A stretch of 40,999 nt of DNA, from the NCBI GenBank assembly GCA_031459715.1, contig JAVKIA010000022.1:1-40999 (forward strand). The letters run 5' to 3'. Positions 16,175-23,980 of this stretch are shown in pieces (positions within the stretch are counted from its first letter, which is position 1; each line of letters starts with the position of its first letter). This DNA is from Armatimonadota bacterium (GTDB lineage: Bacteria; Sysuimicrobiota; Sysuimicrobiia; Sysuimicrobiales; Humicultoraceae). The notes beneath the pieces are model-generated. The model was not told the origin of the DNA, did no database searches, and saw nothing but the letters and a program-made list of their open reading frames with translations. A program made the translations under genes and the position numbers.

Positions 16175-16362
16175 AGACGCTGCGCGCGGATATCGCGCGG
16201 GACGCGGCGGAGGTACGCCGTCGCTGGCGGGCGGTGCGGGAGCGGGTCCCCCGGGAGTGGCGCGAGGTGCGCGTCGCCAGCCGGGAGGTGCTGGACCTGC
16301 TGTGGCTGGTGCTGCGCCGCCGCGCACCCGCAGACCGACCAGCCCCGCCTCCCCCGCGGTGA
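16141..16362 (+). CDS. Small basic helical protein, hypothetical
   Basis: A 73-residue protein with GTG start at 16141 inside the end of the preceding gene. It is preceded by AAGGAGG seven bases upstream, a strong reason to believe it. It consists of arginine-rich amphipathic helix (AEVRRRWRAVRERVPREW) ending in a proline-rich tail. Partners of holin-X-like proteins are often such DUF3618-like small helical proteins, but I cannot claim homology. It is translationally coupled to the upstream gene. Confidence 0.6.
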   Translation: MAASPAPGERLKTLRADIARDAAEVRRRWRAVRERVPREWREVRVASREVLDLLWLVLRRRAPADRPAPPPPR

Positions 16363-16368
16363 TATAAT
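16360..16368 (+). promoter_or_regulatory. Extended -10 promoter for tatA-tatC-DUF4321
   Basis: TGATATAAT contains a perfect TATAAT hexamer (16363-16368) preceded by TG with one spacer base, the extended -10 form that tolerates a poor -35. Nothing close to TTGACA lies 17 bases upstream. Predicted initiation is about 16375, only some 11 bases before the tatA ATG at 16386, with GGAGGTGG between as ribosome site. Confidence 0.65.
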
Positions 16369-16385
16369 CGACGCGGAGGTGGCGC

Positions 16386-16568
16386 ATGCCCAACGTCGGA
16401 CTGCCCGAGCTGCTCATAATCTTCCTCATCCTCCTCCTCCTCTTTGGGGCGAACCGCCTGACCGGCATCGGCCAGGCGCTGGGACGCACCATCCGGGAGT
16501 TCCGCAAGGAAGTGCGCGACGTGGAGGAGGACGTGCGCGGCGAGGGGCGTCCCAAGACCTCTGCCTGA
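16386..16568 (+). CDS. tatA: Twin-arginine translocase subunit TatA (copy 2)
   Basis: A 60-residue TatA starting MPNVGLPEL. It has one hydrophobic helix, the hinge FGANRL (FG kept, proline replaced by alanine), an amphipathic helix ([11 protein letters not shown]) and an acidic end. It is followed after 21 bases by tatC, making the core Tat translocase. Ribosome site GGAGGTGG. It differs from copy 1 mainly in the hinge and in the shorter, non-proline tail, so the two may serve different substrates or form a mixed complex. Confidence 0.92.
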   Translation: MPNVGLPELLIIFLILLLLFGANRLTGIGQALGRTIREFRKEVRDVEEDVRGEGRPKTSA

Positions 16569-16589
16569 CCCGGGCTCCCCGTCCCCGCC

Positions 16590-17339
16590 ATGGCCGTCGA
16601 CCGGCCGATGACCATCGTGGAGCACCTGGAGGAGCTGCGGCGGCGGCTCCTGATGGCCATCGTGTCCCTGGCGGCGGCCACAGCGTTGTGCTGGTTCTTC
16701 GCCGACCCGCTCCTTTCGCTGCTCATCAGGCCGGTGACGGCATCGAGCGGGCGGGGAGTAATCTTCGTCGGGGTGACGGAGGCCTTCTTCGTCCGCTTGA
16801 AGCTGGCCCTCCTGGCGGGAGTCTTCCTCAGCCTTCCGGTAATCCTGTACCAGGTGTGGGCTTTCGTCGCCGTGGGGCTGACCCCTGTGGAACGCCGGTA
16901 CGCGTTGTGGCTGCTGCCCCCGGCTTTGGTCCTCTTTGTCGGCGGCGCCCTCTTCGCCCTGCTGGCCATCGTTCCCGTGGGCGTCCGTTTCCTCCTCTCC
17001 TATCAGGTGCCCGGGGTGCTGGAACCCATGATCAGCGTGGGGGCCTATGTCTCCTTTCTCACCGCCTTCATGCTGGCCTTCGGCGCCGTCTTCGAGCTGC
17101 CCATCGTCCTCATTTTCCTGGCCAAGCTGGGCGTGATCACGCCGGCGCAACTGGCCGGCGGGCGGCGCTATGCCCTGGTGGCCATCGTCGTCCTGGCCGC
17201 CGTGCTCACGCCTGGAGGTGATGTCTTCTCCCAGCTGCTCATGGCCGTGCCCGCCTACCTGCTGTACGAGGCCTCGGTGTGGATAGCCCGTCTGGTCGCC
17301 CCCTCCCCCGCAGCGATGCAGCAGGTTGAGGGGCGCTAG
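16590..17339 (+). CDS. tatC: Twin-arginine translocase subunit TatC
   Basis: A 249-residue six-helix membrane protein. The N-terminal signature IVEHLEELRRRL (residues 9-20) forms the conserved Tat signal-binding site with the first cytoplasmic loop. LIRPV and VYQVWAFVAVGLTPVER are further family marks, and the central periplasmic helix FELPIV is present. It recognises the RR motif of Tat substrates such as the Rieske protein at 8040-8708. It lies in an operon with tatA before it and DUF4321 15 bases after. Confidence 0.96.
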   Translation: MAVDRPMTIVEHLEELRRRLLMAIVSLAAATALCWFFADPLLSLLIRPVTASSGRGVIFVGVTEAFFVRLKLALLAGVFLSLPVILYQVWAFVAVGLTPVERRYALWLLPPALVLFVGGALFALLAIVPVGVRFLLSYQVPGVLEPMISVGAYVSFLTAFMLAFGAVFELPIVLIFLAKLGVITPAQLAGGRRYALVAIVVLAAVLTPGGDVFSQLLMAVPAYLLYEASVWIARLVAPSPAAMQQVEGR

Positions 17340-17354
17340 GCGGAACCAGGAAGC

Positions 17355-17624
17355 ATGGCCCGCCGCCGCACCCGAAGCCCGTGGTGGGTCCTCCTTTTCA
17401 TAGTGTTTGTCGGCGGGGTGCTGGGCAGCGTCATCTCCGAGGCGCTGGCCGCCTATCCGTCGCTGGGGTTCCTCACCCGGGAAGTACGTCTGGCCCTGGC
17501 CGACCCGCCGTTCACCGTCGACCTGCGCCTGCTCACGGTGACCTTCGGGCTGACCATCCGCCTGAACCTGGCCATGGTGGGCGGTGTCTTCCTGGCCGTC
17601 TGGCTCTTCCGCCTTATGGTCTGA
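17355..17624 (+). CDS. DUF4321 family small membrane protein
   Basis: An 89-residue protein with an N-terminal helix (WWVLLFIVFVGGVLGSVI) and a C-terminal helix (LNLAMVGGVFLAVWLF), linked by a segment with the family pattern TFGLTIRLN. This is DUF4321 (PF14209), which in clostridia and relatives typically sits just before maf/radC/mreB, as here apart from the missing maf. Function unknown. It closes the tat transcript. Confidence 0.8.
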   Translation: MARRRTRSPWWVLLFIVFVGGVLGSVISEALAAYPSLGFLTREVRLALADPPFTVDLRLLTVTFGLTIRLNLAMVGGVFLAVWLFRLMV

Positions 17625-17663
17625 TGGGGGCCAGAAAACGTCCCGCCCCCGCCGATAGTCCTG

Positions 17664-17690
17664 TTGAGGCCTGCGGGCCCATGCTATACT
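17664..17690 (+). promoter_or_regulatory. Promoter upstream of radC
   Basis: TTGAGG (17664-17669) and TATACT (17685-17690) are separated by 15 bases. The -10 is extended by TG at 17682-17683. Predicted initiation is near 17697. The first coding start downstream is 17943, leaving a leader of about 245 bases that folds strongly (separate entry). Confidence 0.6.
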
Positions 17691-17696
17691 GCTTTA

Positions 17697-17942
17697 TGAT
17701 GTGAAAGTTTCGGCTCCAGCGGGGCCCCGCCGGAAAAGGGAATGGCGGTGCGTTCCCGTTTCGGGTCGAGCGTGCACGCGCAGCTCGGCCTTCGATGGTT
17801 CATCCGGGCAGCGGGGAGGCGGGTGCCAGCGGTCGGGGTGGCCGCGGCAGCCGCCCGGGTCCTCGCTGTGTCCGGATGAGTCGACCGCCCGGTCTCGCTC
17901 GCCGATCGACGCCCGGGAGCCGAGGACCGGAGGCTCTTTGCG
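17697..17942 (+). ncRNA. Long structured leader or unassigned small RNA before radC
   Basis: No convincing coding frame occupies this stretch. It begins at a predicted promoter and contains several inverted repeats: the palindrome GCGGGGCCCCGC, a CGAGC/GCTCG stem, and a long hairpin at 17801-17878. In that hairpin CATCCGG pairs with CCGGATG, CAGCGGGGA with TCCTCGCTG (one G-U), GGCGG with CCGCC, TGCC with GGCA and GCGG with CCGC. It could be a regulatory leader or a separate RNA. It matches no riboswitch consensus I can apply with confidence. Confidence 0.4.
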
Positions 17943-18671
17943 GTGGAGGTGTCCGGCAGCCCGCGGAACGCTGTGCTTCGCGGGGCTCCCGCCCGTCCCA
18001 AGGTCACGGCTCTGCCCAGTGAGGCGCGGCCGCGGGAGCGGTTACACCTGGTCGGTCCCCAGGCCCTGGGGACAACAGAGCTGCTGGCCATCGTCCTCGG
18101 CACCGGAACCCGCGGCCGCGGGGTCCTGCCCCTGGCCGAGCACCTGCTGTCCGCCTTTGGCTCGCTGCAGGATCTCAGCCAGGCCCGCCTGGAGGAGATC
18201 GACCGGGTGCAGGGGGTTGGTCCGGCCAAGGCGGCCGCCCTGGTGGCCGCCTTCGAGCTGGGGCGGCGGGCCCACGGCCCGGCCCCGGCCTCCCGCTACG
18301 CCATCCGCACACCCGCCGACGCCGCCCGTCTGCTCCTGCCGCTGATGCGCTACCTGGACCGGGAGCACTTTCGGACGGTGCTGCTGAACACACGGCACGA
18401 GGTCATGGCCATCGTGGAGGTGGCGGTGGGCAGCCTGGACAGCGCGCCCATCCACCCGCGGGAAGTCTTCAAGGAGGCGGTGCGCCGCAGTGCCGCCGCC
18501 CTGATCCTGGCGCACAACCACCCCTCCGGCAATCCTGAGCCCAGCGGTGACGACCTGGCCATCACCGAGCGCCTGCGCGCTGCGGGGCGGATCGTGGGCA
18601 TCGATGTCCTGGACCACCTCATCACCGGGAATGGCAGTGTTGTCAGTCTGCGCGAGCGAGGCGCGCTCTAG
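17943..18671 (+). CDS. radC: RadC family JAB1/MPN-type protein
   Basis: A 242-residue protein. An N-terminal UPF0758 region carries a helix-hairpin-helix (IDRVQGVGPAKAAAL). The C-terminal MPN/JAB domain has the metal-site pattern HNHPSGNPEPSGDD, with a glutamate provided by REVFKEA, and DHLITG near the end. Despite the name, a DNA-repair role is not established for the family; a metallo-hydrolase is inferred. The start is uncertain: GTG at 17943, with another in-frame GTG at 17949. It is followed 25 bases later by mreB, the usual neighbour. Confidence 0.92.
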   Translation: MEVSGSPRNAVLRGAPARPKVTALPSEARPRERLHLVGPQALGTTELLAIVLGTGTRGRGVLPLAEHLLSAFGSLQDLSQARLEEIDRVQGVGPAKAAALVAAFELGRRAHGPAPASRYAIRTPADAARLLLPLMRYLDREHFRTVLLNTRHEVMAIVEVAVGSLDSAPIHPREVFKEAVRRSAAALILAHNHPSGNPEPSGDDLAITERLRAAGRIVGIDVLDHLITGNGSVVSLRERGAL

Positions 18672-18696
18672 GTGAGGATCGCCAAGGAGGACGACG

Positions 18697-19734
18697 GTGT
18701 TTGACTGGCTGGTCGGACGGCTGTCACGCGATATGGGGGTGGATCTGGGGACGGCCAACACCCTGGTCTACATCCGCCGTGAGGGGGTTGTGCTCCGCGA
18801 GCCCTCCGTGGTGGCAAAGAGCACCGAGGACGGGCACATCCTGGCGGTGGGGGAAGAGGCCAAGCGGATGCTCGGCCGCACCCCGGGCCACATCACGGCC
18901 ATGCGGCCGCTGCGCGACGGGGTCATCGCCGACTTCGACACCACGGCGGCGATGCTGGCCTACTTCATCAAGAAGGGCATGCGTACGCGGGCCCTCTTCC
19001 GGCCGCGGGTGGTCGTTGGCATCCCCTCGGGCGTCACGGAGGTGGAGAAGCGGGCCGTGGTGGACGCCACCATGCAGGCCGGGGCGCGGGAGGCCTACCT
19101 GATCGAGGAGCCCATGGCCGCCGCCATCGGCGCCGGGCTGCCGGTCTCCGAGCCGGTGGGGAGCATGATCGTGGACATCGGCGGCGGCACCACGGAGGTG
19201 GCGGTCATCGCCCTGGGGGGGATTGTCACCAGTCGCTCCATCCGCGTCGCCGGCGACGAGATGGACGAGGCCATCATCCAGTACGCGAGGCGTGCCTACA
19301 ACCTGCTGATCGGGGAGCGCTCCGCGGAGGAGATCAAGATCGCCATCGGCTCGGCCTATCCCCTGGACCACGAGGAACAGGTAGTGGACGTCCGGGGGCG
19401 GGACCTGCTCTCCGGGCTGCCCCGGACGGTGCGCATGACCAGCACCGAGATCCGCGAGGCCATGGCCGAGCCCATCCAGGCCATCGTCGAGGCGGTCAAG
19501 CAGACCCTGGAGCGGACTCCGCCGGAGCTGGCAGCCGACATCGTGGACCGTGGCATCGTGCTCACCGGCGGCGGCGCGCTCCTCCGCGGGATGGACCGCC
19601 TGCTGGCCGAGGAGACGGGGATGCCGGTGACCCTGACCGACGACCCGCTGTCCGACGTCGCCCTGGGGACGGGGCGGGCGCTGGAGGAGATCGAAACGCT
19701 ACGCAAGATCCTCATCGCCCCCAAGCGCGGGTGA
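18697..19734 (+). CDS. mreB: Rod-shape-determining actin homologue MreB
   Basis: A 345-residue actin-like ATPase. The phosphate 1 loop is [12 protein letters not shown], the phosphate 2 loop [12 protein letters not shown] and the adenosine motif [24 protein letters not shown] is typical of MreB. It polymerises on the inner membrane and directs the elongation machinery encoded by the following genes. GTG at 18697 is preceded by AAGGAGG. It heads the mreBCD-pbp2-rodA cluster, which implies a rod-shaped cell. Confidence 0.97.
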   Translation: MFDWLVGRLSRDMGVDLGTANTLVYIRREGVVLREPSVVAKSTEDGHILAVGEEAKRMLGRTPGHITAMRPLRDGVIADFDTTAAMLAYFIKKGMRTRALFRPRVVVGIPSGVTEVEKRAVVDATMQAGAREAYLIEEPMAAAIGAGLPVSEPVGSMIVDIGGGTTEVAVIALGGIVTSRSIRVAGDEMDEAIIQYARRAYNLLIGERSAEEIKIAIGSAYPLDHEEQVVDVRGRDLLSGLPRTVRMTSTEIREAMAEPIQAIVEAVKQTLERTPPELAADIVDRGIVLTGGGALLRGMDRLLAEETGMPVTLTDDPLSDVALGTGRALEEIETLRKILIAPKRG

Positions 19735-19787
19735 TGCGCCGGCAGTAACTGGCGGCCCGGGACGGGGGCGGAGCCCGGAGAAGACCC

Positions 19788-20615
19788 ATGAGCGGACGGC
19801 ACGCCACCTTCCTCTTCCTGGTGTTGGTGCTGGCGGTCCTGGTGCTGCTCACCGGCCAGGTGCGGGGGGAGGACCGCCGCCACCTGGGGCCTCTGGGGAG
19901 TGGCGTCCTCGTCGCGCTGGCCCCGCTGCAGACCGTCATGGCTCGGGCCGCTGACTCCCTCTCCCGCGGCTGGCAGGTGTACACGGAGATCGGACGGCTG
20001 CGCATGGAGAACGCGCGGCTGCGCGAAGAGGTGCAGCGGCTCACCCGTGAGGTCTCCCGCCTGCGCGAGACCGCCCAGGCAGCGCAGAGATTGGAGGCGC
20101 TCCTGGCGTTTAAGGAACAGGTTCCTTACCGCGTGCTGGCCGCCCGGGTGATTGGTCGGGATCCGGCCTCCTGGTTCGCCACCATCGTGGTAGACCGGGG
20201 GAGCAATGAGGGTGTGGCGCGCGGTAGCCCGGTGGTCACCGCGGAGGGAGCGGTGGGCCGGGTGATGGAGACCACGCCCTTCACCGCCAGGGTCCTGCTG
20301 TTGTCCGATCCCCGCAGCGCCGTGGGCGTGATTCTGCAGGATTCCCGGGAAGTAGGGGTGGTGGAGGGAAACGGCCAGGGGGACCTGCTGATCAAGTACC
20401 TTTCGCGCGCCACCGCCGTGCGGCCGGGAGACGTGGTTATCACTTCCGGGCAGGGAGGCGTCTTCCCCCGCGGACTGGTGGTGGGGCGGCTGCAGACCAT
20501 CCGCCCGGCGGAAGGGGGGGCAGTCTTCCGTGAAGGGACGGTGCGCCCGGCTGTCGACCTGAGCCGCCTGGAAGAGGTACTGGTGTTGCTGCCGGAAGGG
20601 AGTCCGCGCCACTGA
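19788..20615 (+). CDS. mreC: Rod-shape-determining protein MreC
   Basis: A 275-residue bitopic protein. One N-terminal membrane helix is followed by a coiled coil at about residues 60-105 (heptads in IGRLRMENARLREEVQRLTR). The paired beta-barrel domain comes next, with family signatures RDPASWF, VDRGSNEGV and DPRSAVGV. It links MreB to the penicillin-binding protein. The stop overlaps the mreD start by one base. Confidence 0.95.
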   Translation: MSGRHATFLFLVLVLAVLVLLTGQVRGEDRRHLGPLGSGVLVALAPLQTVMARAADSLSRGWQVYTEIGRLRMENARLREEVQRLTREVSRLRETAQAAQRLEALLAFKEQVPYRVLAARVIGRDPASWFATIVVDRGSNEGVARGSPVVTAEGAVGRVMETTPFTARVLLLSDPRSAVGVILQDSREVGVVEGNGQGDLLIKYLSRATAVRPGDVVITSGQGGVFPRGLVVGRLQTIRPAEGGAVFREGTVRPAVDLSRLEEVLVLLPEGSPRH

Positions 20616-21124
20616 TGGCTGTGGTGGTTGTCGCCCTGCTCCTCCTGAACGCGCTGGTGCACAGCGTCTGGCTGGTGCGCCTCCCCCTGTGGGGGCAGGT
20701 GGCCGACCCGGCCATCCCCCTGATCGTCGCCGTGGCGCTGCGCCGCCCGGGCTGGGGGCCACTGGTGGGACTGGGGGCGGGTCTGCTGCAGGACCTCCTC
20801 TTCGGCGGCAGCGTGGGGTTGGTGGCGCTGGCCAAGCTGGTCGTGGGACAGGTGGCGGGAGTGCTGGGGCGGACGGTGCTGGTGGACCAGCCGCTGCTTC
20901 CCTGGGCCATCACGGCGCTGGCCACGGTGCTGCACCAGGGGGCGCTGGCGGCGGTGCTGGCGGTCACCGGCCTGCTGCCCGTCTCGCCCGCCATCTTCGG
21001 CCGGCCGCTGCTGGGGCAGGTGGCGCTGAACCTGCTGGCGGTCTGGCCAGCCTTCGCCGCCGTCCGCTGGCTGTGGCCCGGGCCGCGCGCGGCGCCGAAG
21101 CGGGAGCGGCCTCATGCCCTCTGA
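20615..21124 (+). CDS. mreD: Rod-shape-determining membrane protein MreD
   Basis: A 169-residue, almost entirely hydrophobic protein with about five helices. The family pattern GLGAGLLQDLLFG is around residue 55. It completes the MreBCD membrane scaffold. ATG overlaps the mreC stop, and its end overlaps the pbp2 gene by 11 bases, so the four genes are tightly coupled. Confidence 0.9.
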   Translation: MAVVVVALLLLNALVHSVWLVRLPLWGQVADPAIPLIVAVALRRPGWGPLVGLGAGLLQDLLFGGSVGLVALAKLVVGQVAGVLGRTVLVDQPLLPWAITALATVLHQGALAAVLAVTGLLPVSPAIFGRPLLGQVALNLLAVWPAFAAVRWLWPGPRAAPKRERPHAL

Positions 21125-22883
21125 GCGCACCTCCAGGCGGCTGGCGGCCTTTACCGTCATCAGCGTGCTGCTCTTCGCCCTGCTGCTGGGGCGCCTGTGG
21201 CAGATGCAGGTGCTGCAGGGGCATCGCTTCCGGCAGCTCTCCGAGGAGAACCGGCTGCGCGACCTCCGGCTGCCCGCGCCCCGCGGCATCCTGTATGATC
21301 GCAGAGGCCGACCGCTGGTCACCAACCGCGCCGCCTTCACCGTTTCCCTGTTGCCCATGGAGCTGCGCAGTCCGCAGCAGGTGCTACCGCGTCTGGCGGC
21401 GATACTGGAGGTGACCCCCGCAGAGATCCAGCAGCGTCTGCAGCAGGCCCGGCGCCGCCCCTTCGAGCCGGTGCGGCTGCTGCGGGACGCCCCCAAGCGA
21501 GTCGTGGCTATGGTGGAGGAGAACCGTCTTGACCTTCCCGGGGTGATCATCGAGGTGGAGCCGGTGCGGCATTACCTGTACGGGTCGCTGGCCGCCCACG
21601 CGCTGGGCCACCTGGGGGAGATCGACGCGGCGGAGCTGGCCAGCCCGGCGTGGGAAGGCTACCGCATGGGCGACCTCATCGGGAAGGCGGGCGTGGAGCG
21701 GTCCTACGACCGCGAGCTCCGCGGCCACGACGGCCGGCTGCGTGTGGAGGTGGACGCACGGGGGCGGGCGCTGGGCATCCTGGGGCGCGACCCCGCTCAT
21801 CCCGGGCGGTCGCTGGTCCTGACCATCGACCTGGACATCCAGAAGGCCGCCGAGGCCGCCCTGGGGGAGATGGTCGGAGCCGTGGTCGTCTTGGACGCCC
21901 GCAACGGGGAGGTCCTGGCCATGGCCAGCCACCCGACGTTTGATCCCAACGCTTTTGCCGCTGGGATCTCTCCGCAGGCCTGGGCCCGCCTGGCCGCGGA
22001 CCGCAGCCTGCCCCTGCTCAGCCGCGCGGTGGACAGTACCTACGAGCCGGGGTCGGTCTTCAAGGTGGTCACCGCCGCGGCGGCCCTGGCGCGGGGCACG
22101 GCCACCCGCGCCACCCGCGTGACCTGCAACGGGACCTTCCGCCTGGGCGGATGGGTCTTCCGCGACCTGAAGGCGCACGGCACCGTGAACTTCATCGAGG
22201 GCGTCGCCCAGTCGTGCAACGTCTTCTTCTGGACCCTGGGCACGCGCACCGGAGGCGAGGCCATGGCGGAGATGGCCCGGGCGCTGGGCCTGGGGGAGCG
22301 CACCGGGATCGACCTGCCCTCCGAGAGCCCCGGCCTAATTCCCGACAGCCACTGGAAGCAGCGGACGCAGGGCGAGCCCTGGTACCCGGGGGACAACGCC
22401 AACATGGCCATCGGGCAGGGCTGGGTGAACGTCACCCCGCTGCAGGTGGCACGGATGATCGCCGCCATCGGCAATGGGGGAACGCTGGTCCGGCCGCACC
22501 TGGTGCGCCAGGTGCTGGATGCGGACGGCAGGCCGTCCCGCAGCCTCACCGTGCCGCCGGCGGGCCGCGTGGCCTTTCGCCCTGATGTGCTGGCCACGCT
22601 GCAGGAGGCGCTGGCGGCGGTGGTGCAGCGGGGCACCGGCCGGGGCGTGGCGATTCCGGGGCTGTCCGTCGCCGGCAAGACCGGCAGCGCGGAGAACCCC
22701 CGCGGGCGGCCCCACGCCTGGTTTGCGGCCTACGCCCCGGCGGAGAACCCGCGGGTTGCCGTGGCCGTGCTGGTAGAGCACGGCAGGCGCGGTGGACTGG
22801 TGGCCGCGCCCGTGGCCAGGGCGGTGTTGCAGGCCGCCTTCGGGATAAGCGGGGTGCCCCAGGCGAGGGGAGGCCCGCCGTGA
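21114..22883 (+). CDS. mrdA: Penicillin-binding protein 2, peptidoglycan DD-transpeptidase
   Basis: A 589-residue class B PBP. An N-terminal membrane anchor (about 11-31) is followed by the dimerisation domain, beginning with the usual NRLRDLRLPAPRGILYDR, and then the transpeptidase domain. The active-site motifs are all present: SVFK (the SxxK serine) in EPGSVFKVV, SCN (SxN) in AQSCNVFF, and KTG in VAGKTGSAEN. It cross-links side-wall peptidoglycan with RodA, encoded next. ATG at 21114 overlaps mreD; the end overlaps rodA by four bases. Confidence 0.96.
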   Translation: MPSERTSRRLAAFTVISVLLFALLLGRLWQMQVLQGHRFRQLSEENRLRDLRLPAPRGILYDRRGRPLVTNRAAFTVSLLPMELRSPQQVLPRLAAILEVTPAEIQQRLQQARRRPFEPVRLLRDAPKRVVAMVEENRLDLPGVIIEVEPVRHYLYGSLAAHALGHLGEIDAAELASPAWEGYRMGDLIGKAGVERSYDRELRGHDGRLRVEVDARGRALGILGRDPAHPGRSLVLTIDLDIQKAAEAALGEMVGAVVVLDARNGEVLAMASHPTFDPNAFAAGISPQAWARLAADRSLPLLSRAVDSTYEPGSVFKVVTAAAALARGTATRATRVTCNGTFRLGGWVFRDLKAHGTVNFIEGVAQSCNVFFWTLGTRTGGEAMAEMARALGLGERTGIDLPSESPGLIPDSHWKQRTQGEPWYPGDNANMAIGQGWVNVTPLQVARMIAAIGNGGTLVRPHLVRQVLDADGRPSRSLTVPPAGRVAFRPDVLATLQEALAAVVQRGTGRGVAIPGLSVAGKTGSAENPRGRPHAWFAAYAPAENPRVAVAVLVEHGRRGGLVAAPVARAVLQAAFGISGVPQARGGPP

Positions 22884-23971
22884 GGCGGGTGCTGCGCGCC
22901 CTGGACATGCCGCTGCTGGTGACCACCGGGCTGCTGGTCGCCTTTGGACTGGTAGCCCTGGCCAGCGCCGCCGTCCCCCTGGGCGGGCCCTGGGCCTACG
23001 TGCGCACGCGCCTGCTCCACCTGGCCTTCGCCCTGGGGGCGATGGTGGCCGCGGCCCTGGTGGACTACCGCCGTCTGGCCGGATATTCCCGGTGGCTCTA
23101 TGCGGCCATGCTGGTCCTGCTGGTGGCGGTGCTGCTTTTGGGGGTCACCCGGCTGGGCGCGCAGCGCTGGATCCCGCTGGGACCCCTCGGTGGCTTTCAA
23201 CCGTCGGAGCTGGCAAAGATTGTGCTCGTCCTGAGCCTGGCGCGGTCCCTGAGCACGCAGCCGCTCCCGTCCACCCTGTCCGATCTGCTGGCTCCCCTGG
23301 CCCATGTGGGGATCCCCATGGTCCTGATCTTCCGGCAGCCGGACATGGGCAGCGCCATGGTTCTGGGGGCCATCCTGCTGGGGATGCTCTTCCTGGCCGG
23401 AGTCCGGCTGAGGCTGCTGGTCGGCCTGGGAGGGCTGGGCCTGATGGGCGCACCCTTCCTCTGGTCGGCCCTGCGCGACTATCAGCGTCAGCGCCTGCTG
23501 GTCTTCCTCGACCCGGGGATCGACCCGCTGGGCGCGGGCTATGCCCTCAACCAGGCCAAGATCGCGGTGGGCTCGGGGCAGATCTGGGGAAAGGGGGTGT
23601 TTGCCGGCACGCAGAACCTGCTGCGGTTTATCCCCGAGCAGCACACCGACTTCATCTTCACCGTCATCGGGGAGGAGATGGGATTCGTCGGCGGAGTCCT
23701 TCTCCTGCTGCTCTTCCTGATCTGGATCTGGCGCGCACTGCAGATTGCTTACACCGCCGCGGACCGGCTGGGGATGCTGGTCGCCGGCGGCATCGCCGTC
23801 ATGACCGTCTTCCACGTCTTCGTGAACATCGGGATGACGGTGGGGCTGATGCCGATCACGGGCATTCCGCTTCCCTTCATCAGCTACGGCGGCAGCTCCC
23901 TGCTCACCATGGGCGTGGCCACGGGGCTGCTGCTCGGCATCGGGGCGCGGCGGAGAAAGATTCTCTTGTGA
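22880..23971 (+). CDS. rodA: SEDS glycosyltransferase RodA
   Basis: A 363-residue polytopic protein with about ten helices. SEDS-family marks include GAQRWIPLGPLGGFQPSELAK, the FRQPDMGSAMV segment and PEQHTDFIF with the catalytic-site aspartate. FVNIGMTVGLMPITGIPLPF and SYGGSS follow. It polymerises lipid II into glycan strands together with PBP2. GTG at 22880 overlaps the mrdA stop. Confidence 0.96.
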   Translation: MRRVLRALDMPLLVTTGLLVAFGLVALASAAVPLGGPWAYVRTRLLHLAFALGAMVAAALVDYRRLAGYSRWLYAAMLVLLVAVLLLGVTRLGAQRWIPLGPLGGFQPSELAKIVLVLSLARSLSTQPLPSTLSDLLAPLAHVGIPMVLIFRQPDMGSAMVLGAILLGMLFLAGVRLRLLVGLGGLGLMGAPFLWSALRDYQRQRLLVFLDPGIDPLGAGYALNQAKIAVGSGQIWGKGVFAGTQNLLRFIPEQHTDFIFTVIGEEMGFVGGVLLLLLFLIWIWRALQIAYTAADRLGMLVAGGIAVMTVFHVFVNIGMTVGLMPITGIPLPFISYGGSSLLTMGVATGLLLGIGARRRKILL

Positions 23972-23980
23972 GGAGTGGAT

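Noticed and set aside
14873-16969. A 698-residue frame on the - strand
   Set aside because: Only the last ~194 residues are the methyltransferase. The rest is antisense to the holin-like, tatA and tatC genes and is low in complexity.
17730-17770. A stretch resembling part of a cobalamin riboswitch (AAAAGGGAATGGCGGTG)
   Set aside because: The adjoining conserved boxes (GCCACTG and the B12 box) are not found, and radC is not a B12-related gene.
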